64,000 bases of DNA from NCBI GenBank assembly GCA_046329495.1, contig JAXLUO010000002.1:248001-312000 (forward strand), given 5' to 3'. The notes beneath the pieces are model-generated. The model was not told the origin of the DNA. It did no database searches and saw only the letters and a list, made by a program, of their open reading frames with translations. Positions 34,201 to 41,579 of this stretch are shown here, in pieces; the stretch's first letter is position 1, and the number at the start of each line of letters is the position of its first letter. Origin of the DNA: Bog-950 sp046329495. GTDB lineage: Bacteria > Bacteroidota > Bacteroidia > Chitinophagales > LD1. The position numbers and the translations under genes are program-made.

Positions 34201-35563
34201 TGATTTAACTGTAACCGGTGGTTCTTCACCATATACCTACAATTGGACGAATGGTGCAACTTCGCAAGACCCAAGCGGTTTAGCTGCGGGTGTGTATACC
34301 GTAACTATTAGCGATGCTAAAAACTGTAATGCTACTTTATCGGCTACCATTGTTCAACCTGCACAAATAAGTGTTAACCATACTGCAACCGGTATTGCCT
34401 GCTTTGGCGGCTCTAACGGCGCTATCAACGTAACTGTTAACGGCGGTGTAGGCCCTTACACTTACCTGTGGAATAATAGCTCAACCGGCAATAGCATTAA
34501 CAACCTGAACACAGGCAGTTATGCAGTAACCGTTACCGATGCTAACAATTGCACCACTGTTAAAAACAACATGCTGGTTACCGAGCCTACCCAATTAACG
34601 GCTACTGCTGCAGTTACCAACGTAGGTTGTTCATCTAACAACGATGGTGAAATAAACGTAACACCTGCGGGTGGTACTCCACCATACCACTTTAACTGGA
34701 GCAACCTGGCAACTTCTGCCCGTATTATTAACCTGACTGTAGGCAACTACGATGTTACCGTAACCGATAACAACGGCTGTAGCACAACAAAACAAAACAC
34801 TGTTGGCTTAACTGCTCCTATTCAGATTGCATCGAGTGTAGCTAACACTTCTTGTCCGCAGGTGCAGAACGGCGCTATTGATCTGAGCATCAGCGGCGGC
34901 ACACCGGGCTTTACCTTTAACTGGAACAATGGTGAAACTACCGAAGACATTGACCACCTGAGCCAGGGCAACTACAATATAGTAGTAACGGATACACGTA
35001 ACTGTACCGCCGCTGCAAGCTTTAACATTACCTTCGATTATGTTTTAAGTGTGCAGGCCTCCCCATCAACCGAAATTAACTTAGGCGAAGAAGTGCAACT
35101 GACCGCAACTGCCAATGTTGACCATAGCAATGTTTATAGCTGGACCCCGGCTTTAAACACCATGTGTTCTAACTGTGCCAACACCAAAGCAGTGCCTACC
35201 CACGATACACATTACACTGTTACTGTGGTTGATGCCAACGGTTGCAGCGCCAGCGATACTACTTCGGTTAGCGTTAACTCCATTACCGATGTATTTATCC
35301 CGAACGCCTTTACACCTAATAACGATGGCAACAACGACGTTTACCAGTTGGAAGGCGACTTGAACACCATTGAATACCTGGACTTCAAGATATTCAACCG
35401 TTGGGGTGAACTGGTTTACGAAAGCATGGACCACAACTTCCACTGGGATGGAACTTACAAAGGTCAGCCGGTTGACCGCGGTGTTTACATCTACACTATG
35501 AAGGTAGTATTCATCAACGGTTACAAGCGCGACTACAAAGGTTCGATAACAGTATTGAAATAA
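28217..35563 (+). CDS. Giant SprB-repeat adhesin with gliding-motility-associated C-terminal domain
   Basis: 2448-residue surface adhesin. The ATG at 28217 (MRRKLRALAL) gives a clean signal peptide of about 25 residues; in-frame starts at 28097 (TTG) and 28145 (ATG) would bury it. About 30 SprB-type repeats of roughly 75 residues follow, each with a CNGGNNGAI-like opening, a GGTSPYTYxW core, TQNRTNL-like turn and GTYxVTVTDNxGC ending; nearly every repeat has one Cys near each end, probably forming a disulfide. After a final PKD-like module (about YVLSVQASPS onward) comes VFIPNAFTPNNDGNNDVYQL and a CHU_C/type B T9SS sorting domain ending GSITVLK. It is exported by the T9SS and displayed on the cell surface, as for SprB in gliding. 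No PorP/SprF gene is adjacent. A terminator follows at 35594. Confidence 0.93.
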   Translation: MRRKLRALALTLALIGAFATTRAVSLTETHTNATCYAGTTGSINVTVNGGTAPFSFAWSDGPTTEDRTNLGAGTYGVTVTDFGGATAALSVSITQGASINTSFAITHVSCGGGNTGAVDLSVTGGVAGYTYLWGDGTTSQDRTNLIAALYYVTVTDAIGCQKIDSANVTQPAGMVLTKTTTNVTCGSGSNGAINLTVQFGTPGYTYHWNDNATTEDRTGIAAGTWNVTVTDATGCTASTSATVNQSGSGMSINKTLTNPTCNGAANGSINVTTVIGSVGPYTFNWSNGATTQNATGLSAGTYTVTATSTTGCTASATATLTQPTAISVNLNVISVTCYNGSNGAINTTTTGGTSPYSYNWGSGVVTQNRTGLSAGNYNVTVTDFKGCTATATAYVPQPLDLVATAVPSQLACTGGPSGSVFTAVNGGNGPYTYNWGGGVVTQDRVNIPSGNYSVTVTDANGCTAVAAATITAYTPMTLNSTQVNNLCFGGSTGSVDLTPTNGWTPYSYAWSNGPTTQDVNTLASGNYTVTVTDNHNCTVTKTVTITQPAFGVTINATVTDVNCFNGTDGAISLSVTNGATPYTYNWGGGITSQNRTNLAAGAYNVTVTDNNGCTANSSYTITAPLAISLNTTATNISCNGGNTGAISLTVSGGYAPYTYNWGGGITTQNRSNLVAGTYSVTVTDTRSCSASTSVTVTQMPAVSVTVTPSNVACNGGTSGGITTNVSGGTSPYSFNWGGGVTTQNRTNLSAGSYTVSVSDNLGCTASGNATITEPAAISASSTVTNVACAGGNTGAINLSVSGGTSPYSFNWGGGVTTQNPTNLATGSYTVTITDNSSCTLTHTATISQATTLTVSTTNTNVSCNGGNNGAISVTATGGTSPYTYAWNVGGNTNSKSGLTAGNYIVTVTDNVGCSIASNQTITEPAAIAVTPTVTNVACAGGNTGAISLGVTGGTSPYTFNWGGGVTTQNRTNLVAATYNVTVTDNALCSASSSATVAQNASLVVSTTVTNVSCNGANNGVISVTATGGTTPYTFVWAGGGNAQVRTNTPAGTYTVTVNDNAGCNGTATATITEPAALTVNATATPVICNGGSTGNISLTVSGGTGAYTFNWGGGITTQNRTNIAAGTYNVTVTDAASCTATTSATITQPAALSLSTTKTDVLCKSAATGAVTLTVTGGNGGNSFNWSNSAVSQNISNVVANTYSVTVTDNKGCSATTSTTITEPTAISASTAVTNPTCNGSSNGSIALTVSGGAGSYSYNWSNSSSSQNISSLNAGTFTVTITDGNSCTTTTSATVTQPAVVVVNETHNNIGCNGSNSGVINTTVSGGTGAYTYVWSNGATTSNISNLSVGSYTVTVKDANNCSATNSANITQPAALTVTQTHVDVLCNGSSTGSITLTVTGGTGPHSFVWNDGATSQNRTNIAAGSYSVTVTDANHCAANAAATLTQPTAVVASTTKTDVVCNGASTGSIDLTVSGGTGTYTYQWNNFQFIQDISGVPAGNYTVTITDGNGCNKVVATTISQPAPIAIGVNVTNVTCYGAANGAITTTISGGNGGFSYLWNNGATTQNLSTLVAGNYILTVTDMMGCNANLNLNVSQPSPIVLTQTHTNVSCNGTNTGAIDLSASGGAGVYNYVWSNGATTQDINGLASGTYTVSATDGSSCSVSLSVVLSQPTAMSLSTTVVDAVCNGSNTGAVNLTVTGGGTPYQYLWSNAATTQNLNNVASGTYSVVVTDANNCTAGTSATVNQSGAISVSLSKTDASCFGGANGSILTNVSGGSGSYTYNWNNSATTGTISNLSSGTYTVTVHDASNCSAVASATVSAPTQIQISETHTNVGCNGGSNATINATVNGGVAPYNYTWNTGSSNNSINSLNAGSYTLLVTDANTCTVITSVIITEPTAIALSETHTPYACSNSAGSIQLSVNGGTAPYNYNWNSGSTTQNQTNLVAGAYQVTVSDANNCSATIATSIAALPALSTSLTKTDITCFGVASGAIDLTVTGGSSPYTYNWTNGATSQDPSGLAAGVYTVTISDAKNCNATLSATIVQPAQISVNHTATGIACFGGSNGAINVTVNGGVGPYTYLWNNSSTGNSINNLNTGSYAVTVTDANNCTTVKNNMLVTEPTQLTATAAVTNVGCSSNNDGEINVTPAGGTPPYHFNWSNLATSARIINLTVGNYDVTVTDNNGCSTTKQNTVGLTAPIQIASSVANTSCPQVQNGAIDLSISGGTPGFTFNWNNGETTEDIDHLSQGNYNIVVTDTRNCTAAASFNITFDYVLSVQASPSTEINLGEEVQLTATANVDHSNVYSWTPALNTMCSNCANTKAVPTHDTHYTVTVVDANGCSASDTTSVSVNSITDVFIPNAFTPNNDGNNDVYQLEGDLNTIEYLDFKIFNRWGELVYESMDHNFHWDGTYKGQPVDRGVYIYTMKVVFINGYKRDYKGSITVLK
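28295..35040 (+). repeat. About 30 tandem SprB-type coding repeats of about 220-230 bp
   Basis: The repeat unit is seen at DNA and protein level. Openings such as VTNVSCNGGNNGAIS, VTNVACAGGNTGAIN and VTNVACAGGNTGAIS recur. Units near 30.5 and 31.0 kb are especially alike, suggesting recent duplication or homogenisation. Recombination between units could change repeat number, and short-read assembly here is risky. Confidence 0.85.
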
Positions 35564-35593
35564 AGATTTTCATGATCGGTTTTTTATTCCTTC

Positions 35594-35622
35594 AAAAAAG
35601 GCAGCGTAGTCTGCCTTTTTTT
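35594..35622 (+). terminator. Intrinsic terminator of the giant adhesin gene
   Basis: The stem aggcag / ctgcct, extended by flanking A and T runs, with a 6-nt loop is followed by seven T. It starts 30 bp after the stop codon. Confidence 0.85.
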
Positions 35623-35693
35623 ATTGTAGTAAACCCAGCGGCTAAACTTTAACTTTTTAGTTCCTCCGGATATTCGCAATTTCATATCCCGAT

Positions 35694-36884
35694 ATGGAAT
35701 TCGCCATTGTAGATATTGAAACCACCGGTGGTTATGCTTCGGCCAACAGCATAACCGAAGTTTCCATACGGATACACGATGGCAAAAAAGAACTTAGCAA
35801 TTACCAAACCCTGGTAAAGCCCGATACGGAGATTCCGTACTATATAACCGGCTTAACCGGCATTACCAACCAGATGGTGGAAAATGCTCCGGAATTTGAA
35901 GAGGTGGCAGCACAGATCTACGGTTTGTTGCAGGGCCGCATTTTTGTAGCACACAGCGTGAACTTTGATTACTCGTTCCTAAAAAAGCAATTGGCCGATT
36001 GCGGGTTTGAATTGAATACCAAAAAGCTTTGCACCATTAGGCTTAGCCGAAAAATACTGCCGGGATTGCCGGGCTATGGGTTAGGTAAAATTTGCGGTTA
36101 CCTGGGCATTACCAACACAGCACGGCACCGGGCTGCAGGCGACACAGCGGCTACGGTACAGCTATTTGAGCATTTGCTAAAAAATGACACGGGCAACATA
36201 ATTGCGGCGGCTTTAAAAAAGGGAAGCAAGGAACAAGCTTTACCGCCTAACGTGCCGCGCGAAGAATTTGACCGGCTACCGCAAACACCGGGGGTTTATT
36301 ACTTCCACAACAGTAAAGGCAAGATTGTATATGTAGGAAAGGCCAAGAGCCTGAAAAAGAGGGTAAGCAGCCATTTCAGCAATAACGCCCCCGGCAGGCA
36401 GAAGCAAAACTTTATGCGGGAGGTTTTCCATATCTCGTTCAAGGAGTGCGACAACGAGTTTGAAGCCCTTGAGTTTGAAACAAAAGAGATAAAAAGGCTA
36501 TGGCCGGCCTTTAACCAGGCACAAAAACGTTATGAACCTGCATTTGCTATTATAGACTACTACGACCAGTTGGGGTTTCGAAGGCTGGCGATTGAAAAGT
36601 TAAAGAGGAAGGGGCAAGCGCCCCTCCATTTTCCCACTTACATTGATGGATTTAATGCACTTAAACAACTGAGTGTTACCTATTCGTTATGTCCGCGATT
36701 AAGTGGTATTGCCACCGATCGCACTTTATGCGAAGCCAGCAACTGCAGTTGTTTGCAGGAAACAGCCAATGAAGCGTATAACAACCGCGTTACCGAGGCA
36801 ATAAGTTCCCTGCAGTTGATTGCCGGTGAAACTTCAGCAGAAGCCATGTTAAATAATTCTTTGCCCGGCATATTTCAGCTCTGA
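35694..36884 (+). CDS. DnaQ-like exonuclease fused to a GIY-YIG (UvrC/Cho-type) endonuclease
   Basis: 396 residues with two nuclease domains. The first (about 1-165) is a DEDDh 3'-5' exonuclease: Asp7 and Glu9 in AIVDIETTGG, Asp92 in AHSVNFDYSF, and His145/Asp150 in RHRAAGDTAA. The second (about 195-290) is a GIY-YIG endonuclease like the N-terminus of UvrC and Cho: PGVYYFHNSKGKIVYVGKAK with the GVYYF/VYVG pair, the conserved Arg in KKRVSSHF, and the Glu in NEFEALEFE. This fusion is known in several bacteria and probably acts in DNA repair or damaged-end trimming. The C-terminus ends soon after a Cys-rich stretch (EASNCSCLQ) and looks shorter than I remember for relatives (about 450 residues), so the tail may be lost. 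Confidence 0.88.
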   Translation: MEFAIVDIETTGGYASANSITEVSIRIHDGKKELSNYQTLVKPDTEIPYYITGLTGITNQMVENAPEFEEVAAQIYGLLQGRIFVAHSVNFDYSFLKKQLADCGFELNTKKLCTIRLSRKILPGLPGYGLGKICGYLGITNTARHRAAGDTAATVQLFEHLLKNDTGNIIAAALKKGSKEQALPPNVPREEFDRLPQTPGVYYFHNSKGKIVYVGKAKSLKKRVSSHFSNNAPGRQKQNFMREVFHISFKECDNEFEALEFETKEIKRLWPAFNQAQKRYEPAFAIIDYYDQLGFRRLAIEKLKRKGQAPLHFPTYIDGFNALKQLSVTYSLCPRLSGIATDRTLCEASNCSCLQETANEAYNNRVTEAISSLQLIAGETSAEAMLNNSLPGIFQL

Positions 36885-36923
36885 TAAGCCCACATTCAAA
36901 AGGCTATAATGTAGCTTTGCGTA

Positions 36924-37691
36924 ATGGCAAAAAAGAAGGGCCATAAAGTAACCGCTTATTACCGTAAGCTGCATCTGCAATGCATACAATCGCTTGAACA
37001 ATATTTGCAAAGCGGTAATAAGGAAGCTATGCACGAACTGCGCGTGAGCTTAAAAAAACTGGATGCCCTGTTTTGGCTTGCCAATAAATTATTGCCGGAT
37101 TTTAAACGCAGGAAGCTATATTCAACTTACCACAATTTATTCAAGCGGGCAGGTATTATCCGCGATGCGCAGGTACAACTTGAATTGCTCGAAACGTTTG
37201 ACAAGGAAGGGGATCTTGCAGCAGTTTCGCAACATCTTAAAAATGAAATTACCGACCAGCATCAAAAACTTGTAACTGCTGCGCCTGACCTACAATTACA
37301 ATTGCACAAATTACCGATAACCATACCACCTTACTTCAACCAAATACAGACAAAAGCAGTTGCAGGGTTTACGGAAAAACTGATTAAGAAGCAGGAGAAA
37401 AACTGGAAGGAAGTACCTTCAAAAAAAAATCTGCACAGTTCCCGAAAACCGATTAAGCACTTGCTTTACATCGATGATTTTTTGTTGGAAACTGACAAAA
37501 AGCTATTGAGCAAAAAGCAATCTAAGCATTGGGATAAGCTACAACAAAGGATAGGTGATTACCATGATTGCGCCCGTTTACTAAACATCTTAAAAGGAAG
37601 TAAACAGAAAGATGTTACCACCCGGATTAAACAGCATTTGAAGGGATTAGATAAGCAAATAGCCAAGATGGCCCTTAAAGTAGCTGCTTAA
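36924..37691 (+). CDS. CHAD-domain protein
   Basis: 255 residues. An all-alpha CHAD domain rich in Lys, Arg and His covers most of the chain: MHELRVSLKKLDALFWLAN (about 35-53) carries the conserved His and Arg/Lys, GIIRDAQVQLELLE follows (about 77-90), and HSSRKPIKHLLYIDDFLLE plus GDYHDCARLLNIL repeat the pattern in the second half. CHAD domains bind inorganic polyphosphate and locate to polyphosphate granules in some bacteria, so a polyphosphate-linked role is the best inference. No CYTH triphosphatase partner is visible nearby. TAGCTTTG at 36912-36919, a perfect TAnnTTTG, lies only 4 bp before the ATG, suggesting a very short leader. Confidence 0.85.
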   Translation: MAKKKGHKVTAYYRKLHLQCIQSLEQYLQSGNKEAMHELRVSLKKLDALFWLANKLLPDFKRRKLYSTYHNLFKRAGIIRDAQVQLELLETFDKEGDLAAVSQHLKNEITDQHQKLVTAAPDLQLQLHKLPITIPPYFNQIQTKAVAGFTEKLIKKQEKNWKEVPSKKNLHSSRKPIKHLLYIDDFLLETDKKLLSKKQSKHWDKLQQRIGDYHDCARLLNILKGSKQKDVTTRIKQHLKGLDKQIAKMALKVAA

Positions 37692-37874
37692 ACGATTGAT
37701 TTACAAGCCTCAACAACAACATATACGTCATTTTCTTCTCCGGCCCAAATTCTCCATATTCGGCACCGCTATTATAGCATCTCCTGCCAGATGACATTGT
37801 CATTTAATTGTCAAATTGGTTGCATGTAATAATTAATCATGTTTGAGGTGTTATCTTTGGCAGTATAGTAATTG

Positions 37875-38414
37875 ATGAAAAGGATTTTAGGCATACTTAT
37901 AGCTGCACTGGCAATTATCCATATTGCCGGCGTTACTCCTTTTTACATAGCTGTATTGCAGTTTATTAAACAGGAAGTTACCGTTGAATTAAGCAATGCG
38001 AACCGCTTAACAAAGGTAGCAGTTAGTGCTACTGAATTGACAGACCCGACGGTATTCAGCCGGTTAGAAGAAGGAGAGTTTGTATACCGCGGTAAACTTT
38101 ACGATTTCAAAAAAGAAGAACATACGGGTGAAGGGCTTATTTTTTATGCCCTGGAAGACGAAAAAGAAAGTGCCTTGCAAGCCGCGTTAAGCTTTTTGTA
38201 CAGCAATACCGCACCAGGTAAAACATCATCGCCATTGGGCAAATTACTGAAGGACTTCAGTAAGGACTATCTTGCAAATGGAGTTGACGTAATGCCAACT
38301 TCTACCCTCACCGTAAATTTTGAATACACTACTACCTATACAACAACAAACCTTATGAAAGGGCACTACAACCAACTTATAAACCCGCCGGATAACAGGA
38401 ATACCCATGCTTGA
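37875..38414 (+). CDS. Membrane-anchored protein of unknown function
   Basis: 179 residues from the ATG at 37875 (MKRILGILIAALAIIHIAGV); the TTG one codon earlier is rejected. One N-terminal hydrophobic segment (about 3-32) continues into a periplasmic or cytoplasmic part with EGEFVYRGKLYDFKKEEH and a Thr/Tyr-rich end (FEYTTTYTTTNLMKG). I do not recognise the family; the layout suggests a small envelope protein. TATCTTTG at 37852-37859 is a perfect -7 box, though no TTTG is at the expected -33 distance. The secreted protease gene starts 38 bp after its stop, so both may share a transcript. Confidence 0.6.
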   Translation: MKRILGILIAALAIIHIAGVTPFYIAVLQFIKQEVTVELSNANRLTKVAVSATELTDPTVFSRLEEGEFVYRGKLYDFKKEEHTGEGLIFYALEDEKESALQAALSFLYSNTAPGKTSSPLGKLLKDFSKDYLANGVDVMPTSTLTVNFEYTTTYTTTNLMKGHYNQLINPPDNRNTHA

Positions 38415-38452
38415 TACGTATTCCAAATTCATTTAAACATTAATAGTTATCC

Positions 38453-40561
38453 ATGAAAAAACAATTTTTACTCCTTGCTTCGGCTTTGCTATTGAGCCTG
38501 ATGCCTGCTGCTGTTATAGCACAAGGCCTTAGTTGTGGCAGCGATGGAATGCGCCAGAAGTTAGCGGCAGAACATCCTGAAATTTTACAGGAAGAAGCCG
38601 AGCAGGAAGCCTTTACACAAAGTTTTGTTGCCGATTATTTTAAAAATCACGATGCCCGCTCAGGCCCTTATATCATACCAATTGTATTCCATATCATTCA
38701 CCAGGGTGGACCTGAAAATATTTCAGATGCTCAGGTAATTGACCAGGTGCGCATACTTAATGATGATTATAACAAACGTAATGCTGATACCGCCGATGTT
38801 ATTCCCATCTTTAAATCAATTATAGCAAACGTTGGCATTGAATTCCGCCTGGCCAACATTGACCCCTGGGGGCGTTGCACCAACGGCATTGACCGCGTTA
38901 ACAGTTGCCAAACCTTCTCGGGTAATGATTATTCGAAATTGAACGGTTGGCCTCGCGAAAAGTATTTGAATGTTTGGGTTGTTAGCCGAATGGAAAATGG
39001 TGTGGCAGGTTATGCCTATTACCCGGGTTCTGTGAGCGCCATCTATAACTTCCCCGACCGTGATGGTGTAATTATATTAAGTGACTATATAGGAAGCATA
39101 GGCACCAGCAGTGCTTACACTTCGCGTGCATTAACGCATGAGATAGGACACTATTTAAACCTGAAACACCCGTGGGGTGATACCAACAGCCCGGGTATTT
39201 CCTGCGGTGATGATAATGTGGATGACACGCCCATTACCAGGGGAAGTACCAGTTGTAACCTTGGTTTAAACTATTGTGTTCCCGGTACTATCGAAAACGT
39301 TCAGAACTATATGGATTACTCCTATTGTTCGAAAATGTTTACCGCAGACCAAAAGATACGGATGCTGGCCGCATTAGAATCGGATAAGGCGGATCGGAAC
39401 AATTTGTATACCCAGGCTAACCTGGTTGCTACCGGTACGGACGATTTAACTTACAATGATTGTGCGCCTGTGGCTGATTTCAATGCATCGAAGCGATATA
39501 TCTGCGTAGGTGATAATGTAACCATGCGCGATTGCTCGTTCAACGGTGCGGTAGATACTTATTTCTGGGAATTCCCCAACGGCACTCCTTCCACTTCAAC
39601 GGCGCAAAATCCTAATGTGCAGTTTCTGGTAGCCGGCTGGCAGCCTGTAAAGCTTACCATTACCAATGCACTTGGCACCAGCACCAAAACCAATAACGAG
39701 TTGGTGTATGTATCGTATGGTAATGCACTTTTGCCGGCACCTTATTATGAAGACTTCGAGACTCCCGGTAAAATCAATGAAAATGAATGGGCTTCTGTAA
39801 ATGTAGACAATGATCAAACAGCTTTCCGCCAGGTTGATATTGCATCGCACACAGGTTCGCGCAGCATGCAGGTTGATAATTACTATACCCATGCAGACCA
39901 TGACATTGACGAACTAATTTCTCCGGGTATTGATTTAAGCCAGTTGACCAATTCGCAAATGACACTTAGTTTTTATTACTCACTTGCTTCGTGGAACCAA
40001 TCGTTTATTGACCTTGCTGATTCTATTGCCGTTTTGGCAAGCACCAACTGTGGTGGTAACTGGGTTAATATTTATAAGAAGGGTGGTTCGGCCATTGTAA
40101 ATGCCGGGTATCAGGCAGGTTATTTTGTACCTACACAAGCCTGGGCTTACTGGAAACAGGTAAAAATCAATTTGCCAACAACCTTAAAACAACCAAATGT
40201 TCACTTTAAGTTTCAGTTGTTCAGTGCAGTTAAAGGCAACAACTTTTATATTGATGACATCAACATTGGTGGCGTAGCTACAGGCCTGGAAGAAATTGAA
40301 GCAGTTCAAAACGTGCAACTTTTCCCGAATCCTGCTGCCGATGCCACGCAACTAAATTTATCGTTAACCTCTGCACAGCAGGTAAGCGTAAAATTGTTTG
40401 ATATTACAGGTAAGGAAGTAGCAGATGTATTGAACGATCGATTAACCGAAGGCGATCATATTGTTTCCATCAACAACCTTTCTTCGTATGCCAGCGGCAT
40501 TTATACCGTAAGCATTAGTGCCGGCAATGCCCGTATTAACCAGAAACTGGTGATACAATAA
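38453..40561 (+). CDS. Secreted M43 (pappalysin-like) metalloprotease with PKD and T9SS type A sorting domain
   Basis: 702-residue zinc protease exported by the T9SS. A signal peptide (about 1-23, ending VIAQG) is followed by a propeptide, then the catalytic domain with THEIGHYLNLKHPWG: His229, Glu230, His233 and His239 form the zinc site, and NYMDYS (Met287) is the Met-turn. A PKD domain (about 340-420, TYFWEFPNGTPSTSTAQNP) is followed by a carbohydrate-binding or MAM-like beta-sandwich (about 425-605, FETPGKINENEW to FYIDDINIGG). The last 85 residues (VQLFPNPAADATQLNLSL, ending QKLVIQ) are a type A sorting domain. It is likely to digest extracellular proteins for nutrition. A terminator follows at 40585. 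Confidence 0.92.
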   Translation: MKKQFLLLASALLLSLMPAAVIAQGLSCGSDGMRQKLAAEHPEILQEEAEQEAFTQSFVADYFKNHDARSGPYIIPIVFHIIHQGGPENISDAQVIDQVRILNDDYNKRNADTADVIPIFKSIIANVGIEFRLANIDPWGRCTNGIDRVNSCQTFSGNDYSKLNGWPREKYLNVWVVSRMENGVAGYAYYPGSVSAIYNFPDRDGVIILSDYIGSIGTSSAYTSRALTHEIGHYLNLKHPWGDTNSPGISCGDDNVDDTPITRGSTSCNLGLNYCVPGTIENVQNYMDYSYCSKMFTADQKIRMLAALESDKADRNNLYTQANLVATGTDDLTYNDCAPVADFNASKRYICVGDNVTMRDCSFNGAVDTYFWEFPNGTPSTSTAQNPNVQFLVAGWQPVKLTITNALGTSTKTNNELVYVSYGNALLPAPYYEDFETPGKINENEWASVNVDNDQTAFRQVDIASHTGSRSMQVDNYYTHADHDIDELISPGIDLSQLTNSQMTLSFYYSLASWNQSFIDLADSIAVLASTNCGGNWVNIYKKGGSAIVNAGYQAGYFVPTQAWAYWKQVKINLPTTLKQPNVHFKFQLFSAVKGNNFYIDDINIGGVATGLEEIEAVQNVQLFPNPAADATQLNLSLTSAQQVSVKLFDITGKEVADVLNDRLTEGDHIVSINNLSSYASGIYTVSISAGNARINQKLVIQ

Positions 40562-40584
40562 AATCATAATAAACATTTGCTAAG

Positions 40585-40616
40585 GGGCAAGAACCATTGT
40601 GTTTTTGCCCTTTTTT
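40585..40616 (+). terminator. Intrinsic terminator of the M43 protease gene
   Basis: gggcaa (40585-40590) pairs with ttgccc (40605-40610) across a 14-nt loop and is followed by six T, 24 bp after the stop codon. Confidence 0.75.
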
Positions 40617-40658
40617 ATTTCCCCGATTTTTAAATTTACATACATAGTTTAAATAGCC

Positions 40659-41249
40659 GTGTTGCAGGAGCCGGGGGATAAGCACTACATATTATTAATG
40701 CAAATTAAGCAGGGCAGCCAAACTGCCCTTGAACAGCTTTTTCTTCAATTAAAGGACACCGTTTTTACTTTAAGCCTGAACTACCTCCGTAACCGCGAAG
40801 AAGCCGAGGAAGTAGTGCAGGATGTATTTGTTGAAGTATTTCAATCGGCTGACACGTTTAAAGGAGAGGCCAGTGTAAAAACCTGGGTTTGCCGAATTGC
40901 TGTCAATAAATCATTAAACCTGTTAAAATACAGGGGCCGGAAAAAGCGGTTTGCATTTATTAGTTCCTTATTCGGGGAAAGCGGTGAACTACGGTTTAAT
41001 CCGGCAGATTTCGACCATCCGGGCATTGCTTTAGAGAACAAGGAAAAGGCCTCCTATTTATTTTCTGCGGTAGACAAACTGCCTGAAAATCAAAAAACTG
41101 CGTTTTTATTATTAAAAGTACAGGGGTTAAGCCAAAAGGAAGCAGCTGAGGTAATGGCTATAGGAGAAAAGGCGCTTGAATCGCTTTACCAGCGAGCCAG
41201 GGCTAACCTGAAAAAGGATTTAGAAAACATATACGATCAGCTTTTTTAA
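40659..41249 (+). CDS. ECF-type RNA polymerase sigma factor
   Basis: 196-residue extracytoplasmic-function sigma factor. Sigma region 2 (about 20-95) includes LNYLRNREEAEEVVQDVFVEVFQ and GEASVKTWVCRIAVNKSLNL for -10 recognition. Region 4 (about 140-190) includes LPENQKTAFLLLKVQGLSQKE and EKALESLYQRARANLKK, a helix-turn-helix for -35 binding. The start is GTG at 40659; an internal ATG at codon 14 (MQIKQGSQTALE) is also possible. The next two genes code for a membrane protein that fits an anti-sigma factor and a Spy/CpxP-like periplasmic protein, a classic envelope-stress arrangement. The sigma factor may control that trio and possibly the giant T9SS operon downstream, which is inference from position only. 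Confidence 0.9.
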   Translation: MLQEPGDKHYILLMQIKQGSQTALEQLFLQLKDTVFTLSLNYLRNREEAEEVVQDVFVEVFQSADTFKGEASVKTWVCRIAVNKSLNLLKYRGRKKRFAFISSLFGESGELRFNPADFDHPGIALENKEKASYLFSAVDKLPENQKTAFLLLKVQGLSQKEAAEVMAIGEKALESLYQRARANLKKDLENIYDQLF

Positions 41250-41292
41250 CCGAAGGAAAAAAAAGAGTTGGTTGTCTATAAACCATGAAGCC

Positions 41293-41577
41293 ATGAGCAC
41301 ACAAAAAAACAAATGGATTGAAGACGTGCTGAACAGTACGGAGCAGACGGAATTTACCGCTGATGCCCGAATATTTGAAAGCATCGCAACACGCATAAAC
41401 GGGCAGGTGCGCGCAGTTAAAAACCTGCCTGCCCAAACCGTATGGCTTGCGGCCGCTTCTTTGGCTTTGCTGCTGGCACTTAATATTGCCATAATTACTT
41501 TTAACGGCCGTGCAGAACAGGGCAATTCTGCCGAAGGCAACGGATATTCATTAAACAACAGTTTTCAATTGTATTAA
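41293..41577 (+). CDS. Small single-pass membrane protein, probable anti-sigma factor
   Basis: 94 residues from the ATG at 41293 (MSTQKNKWIEDVLNSTE); the TTG at 41272 is rejected. A soluble N-terminal part (about 1-55) is followed by one membrane helix (about 55-77, TVWLAAASLALLLALNIAII) and a short periplasmic tail. The N-terminal WIEDVLNSTEQTEFTADARIFESI looks like the short cytoplasmic region of Bacteroidota anti-sigma proteins. The assignment rests mainly on position, 43 bp after the ECF sigma gene, and topology. The Spy-like gene follows 2 bp later. Confidence 0.65.
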   Translation: MSTQKNKWIEDVLNSTEQTEFTADARIFESIATRINGQVRAVKNLPAQTVWLAAASLALLLALNIAIITFNGRAEQGNSAEGNGYSLNNSFQLY

Positions 41578-41579
41578 GC

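Noticed and set aside
28831..34746. Several open frames on the strand opposite the SprB repeats (such as 30341-30670 and 32272-32658)
   Set aside because: They are by-products of the Thr/Val/Gly-rich repeat codons in the real gene and repeat with it.
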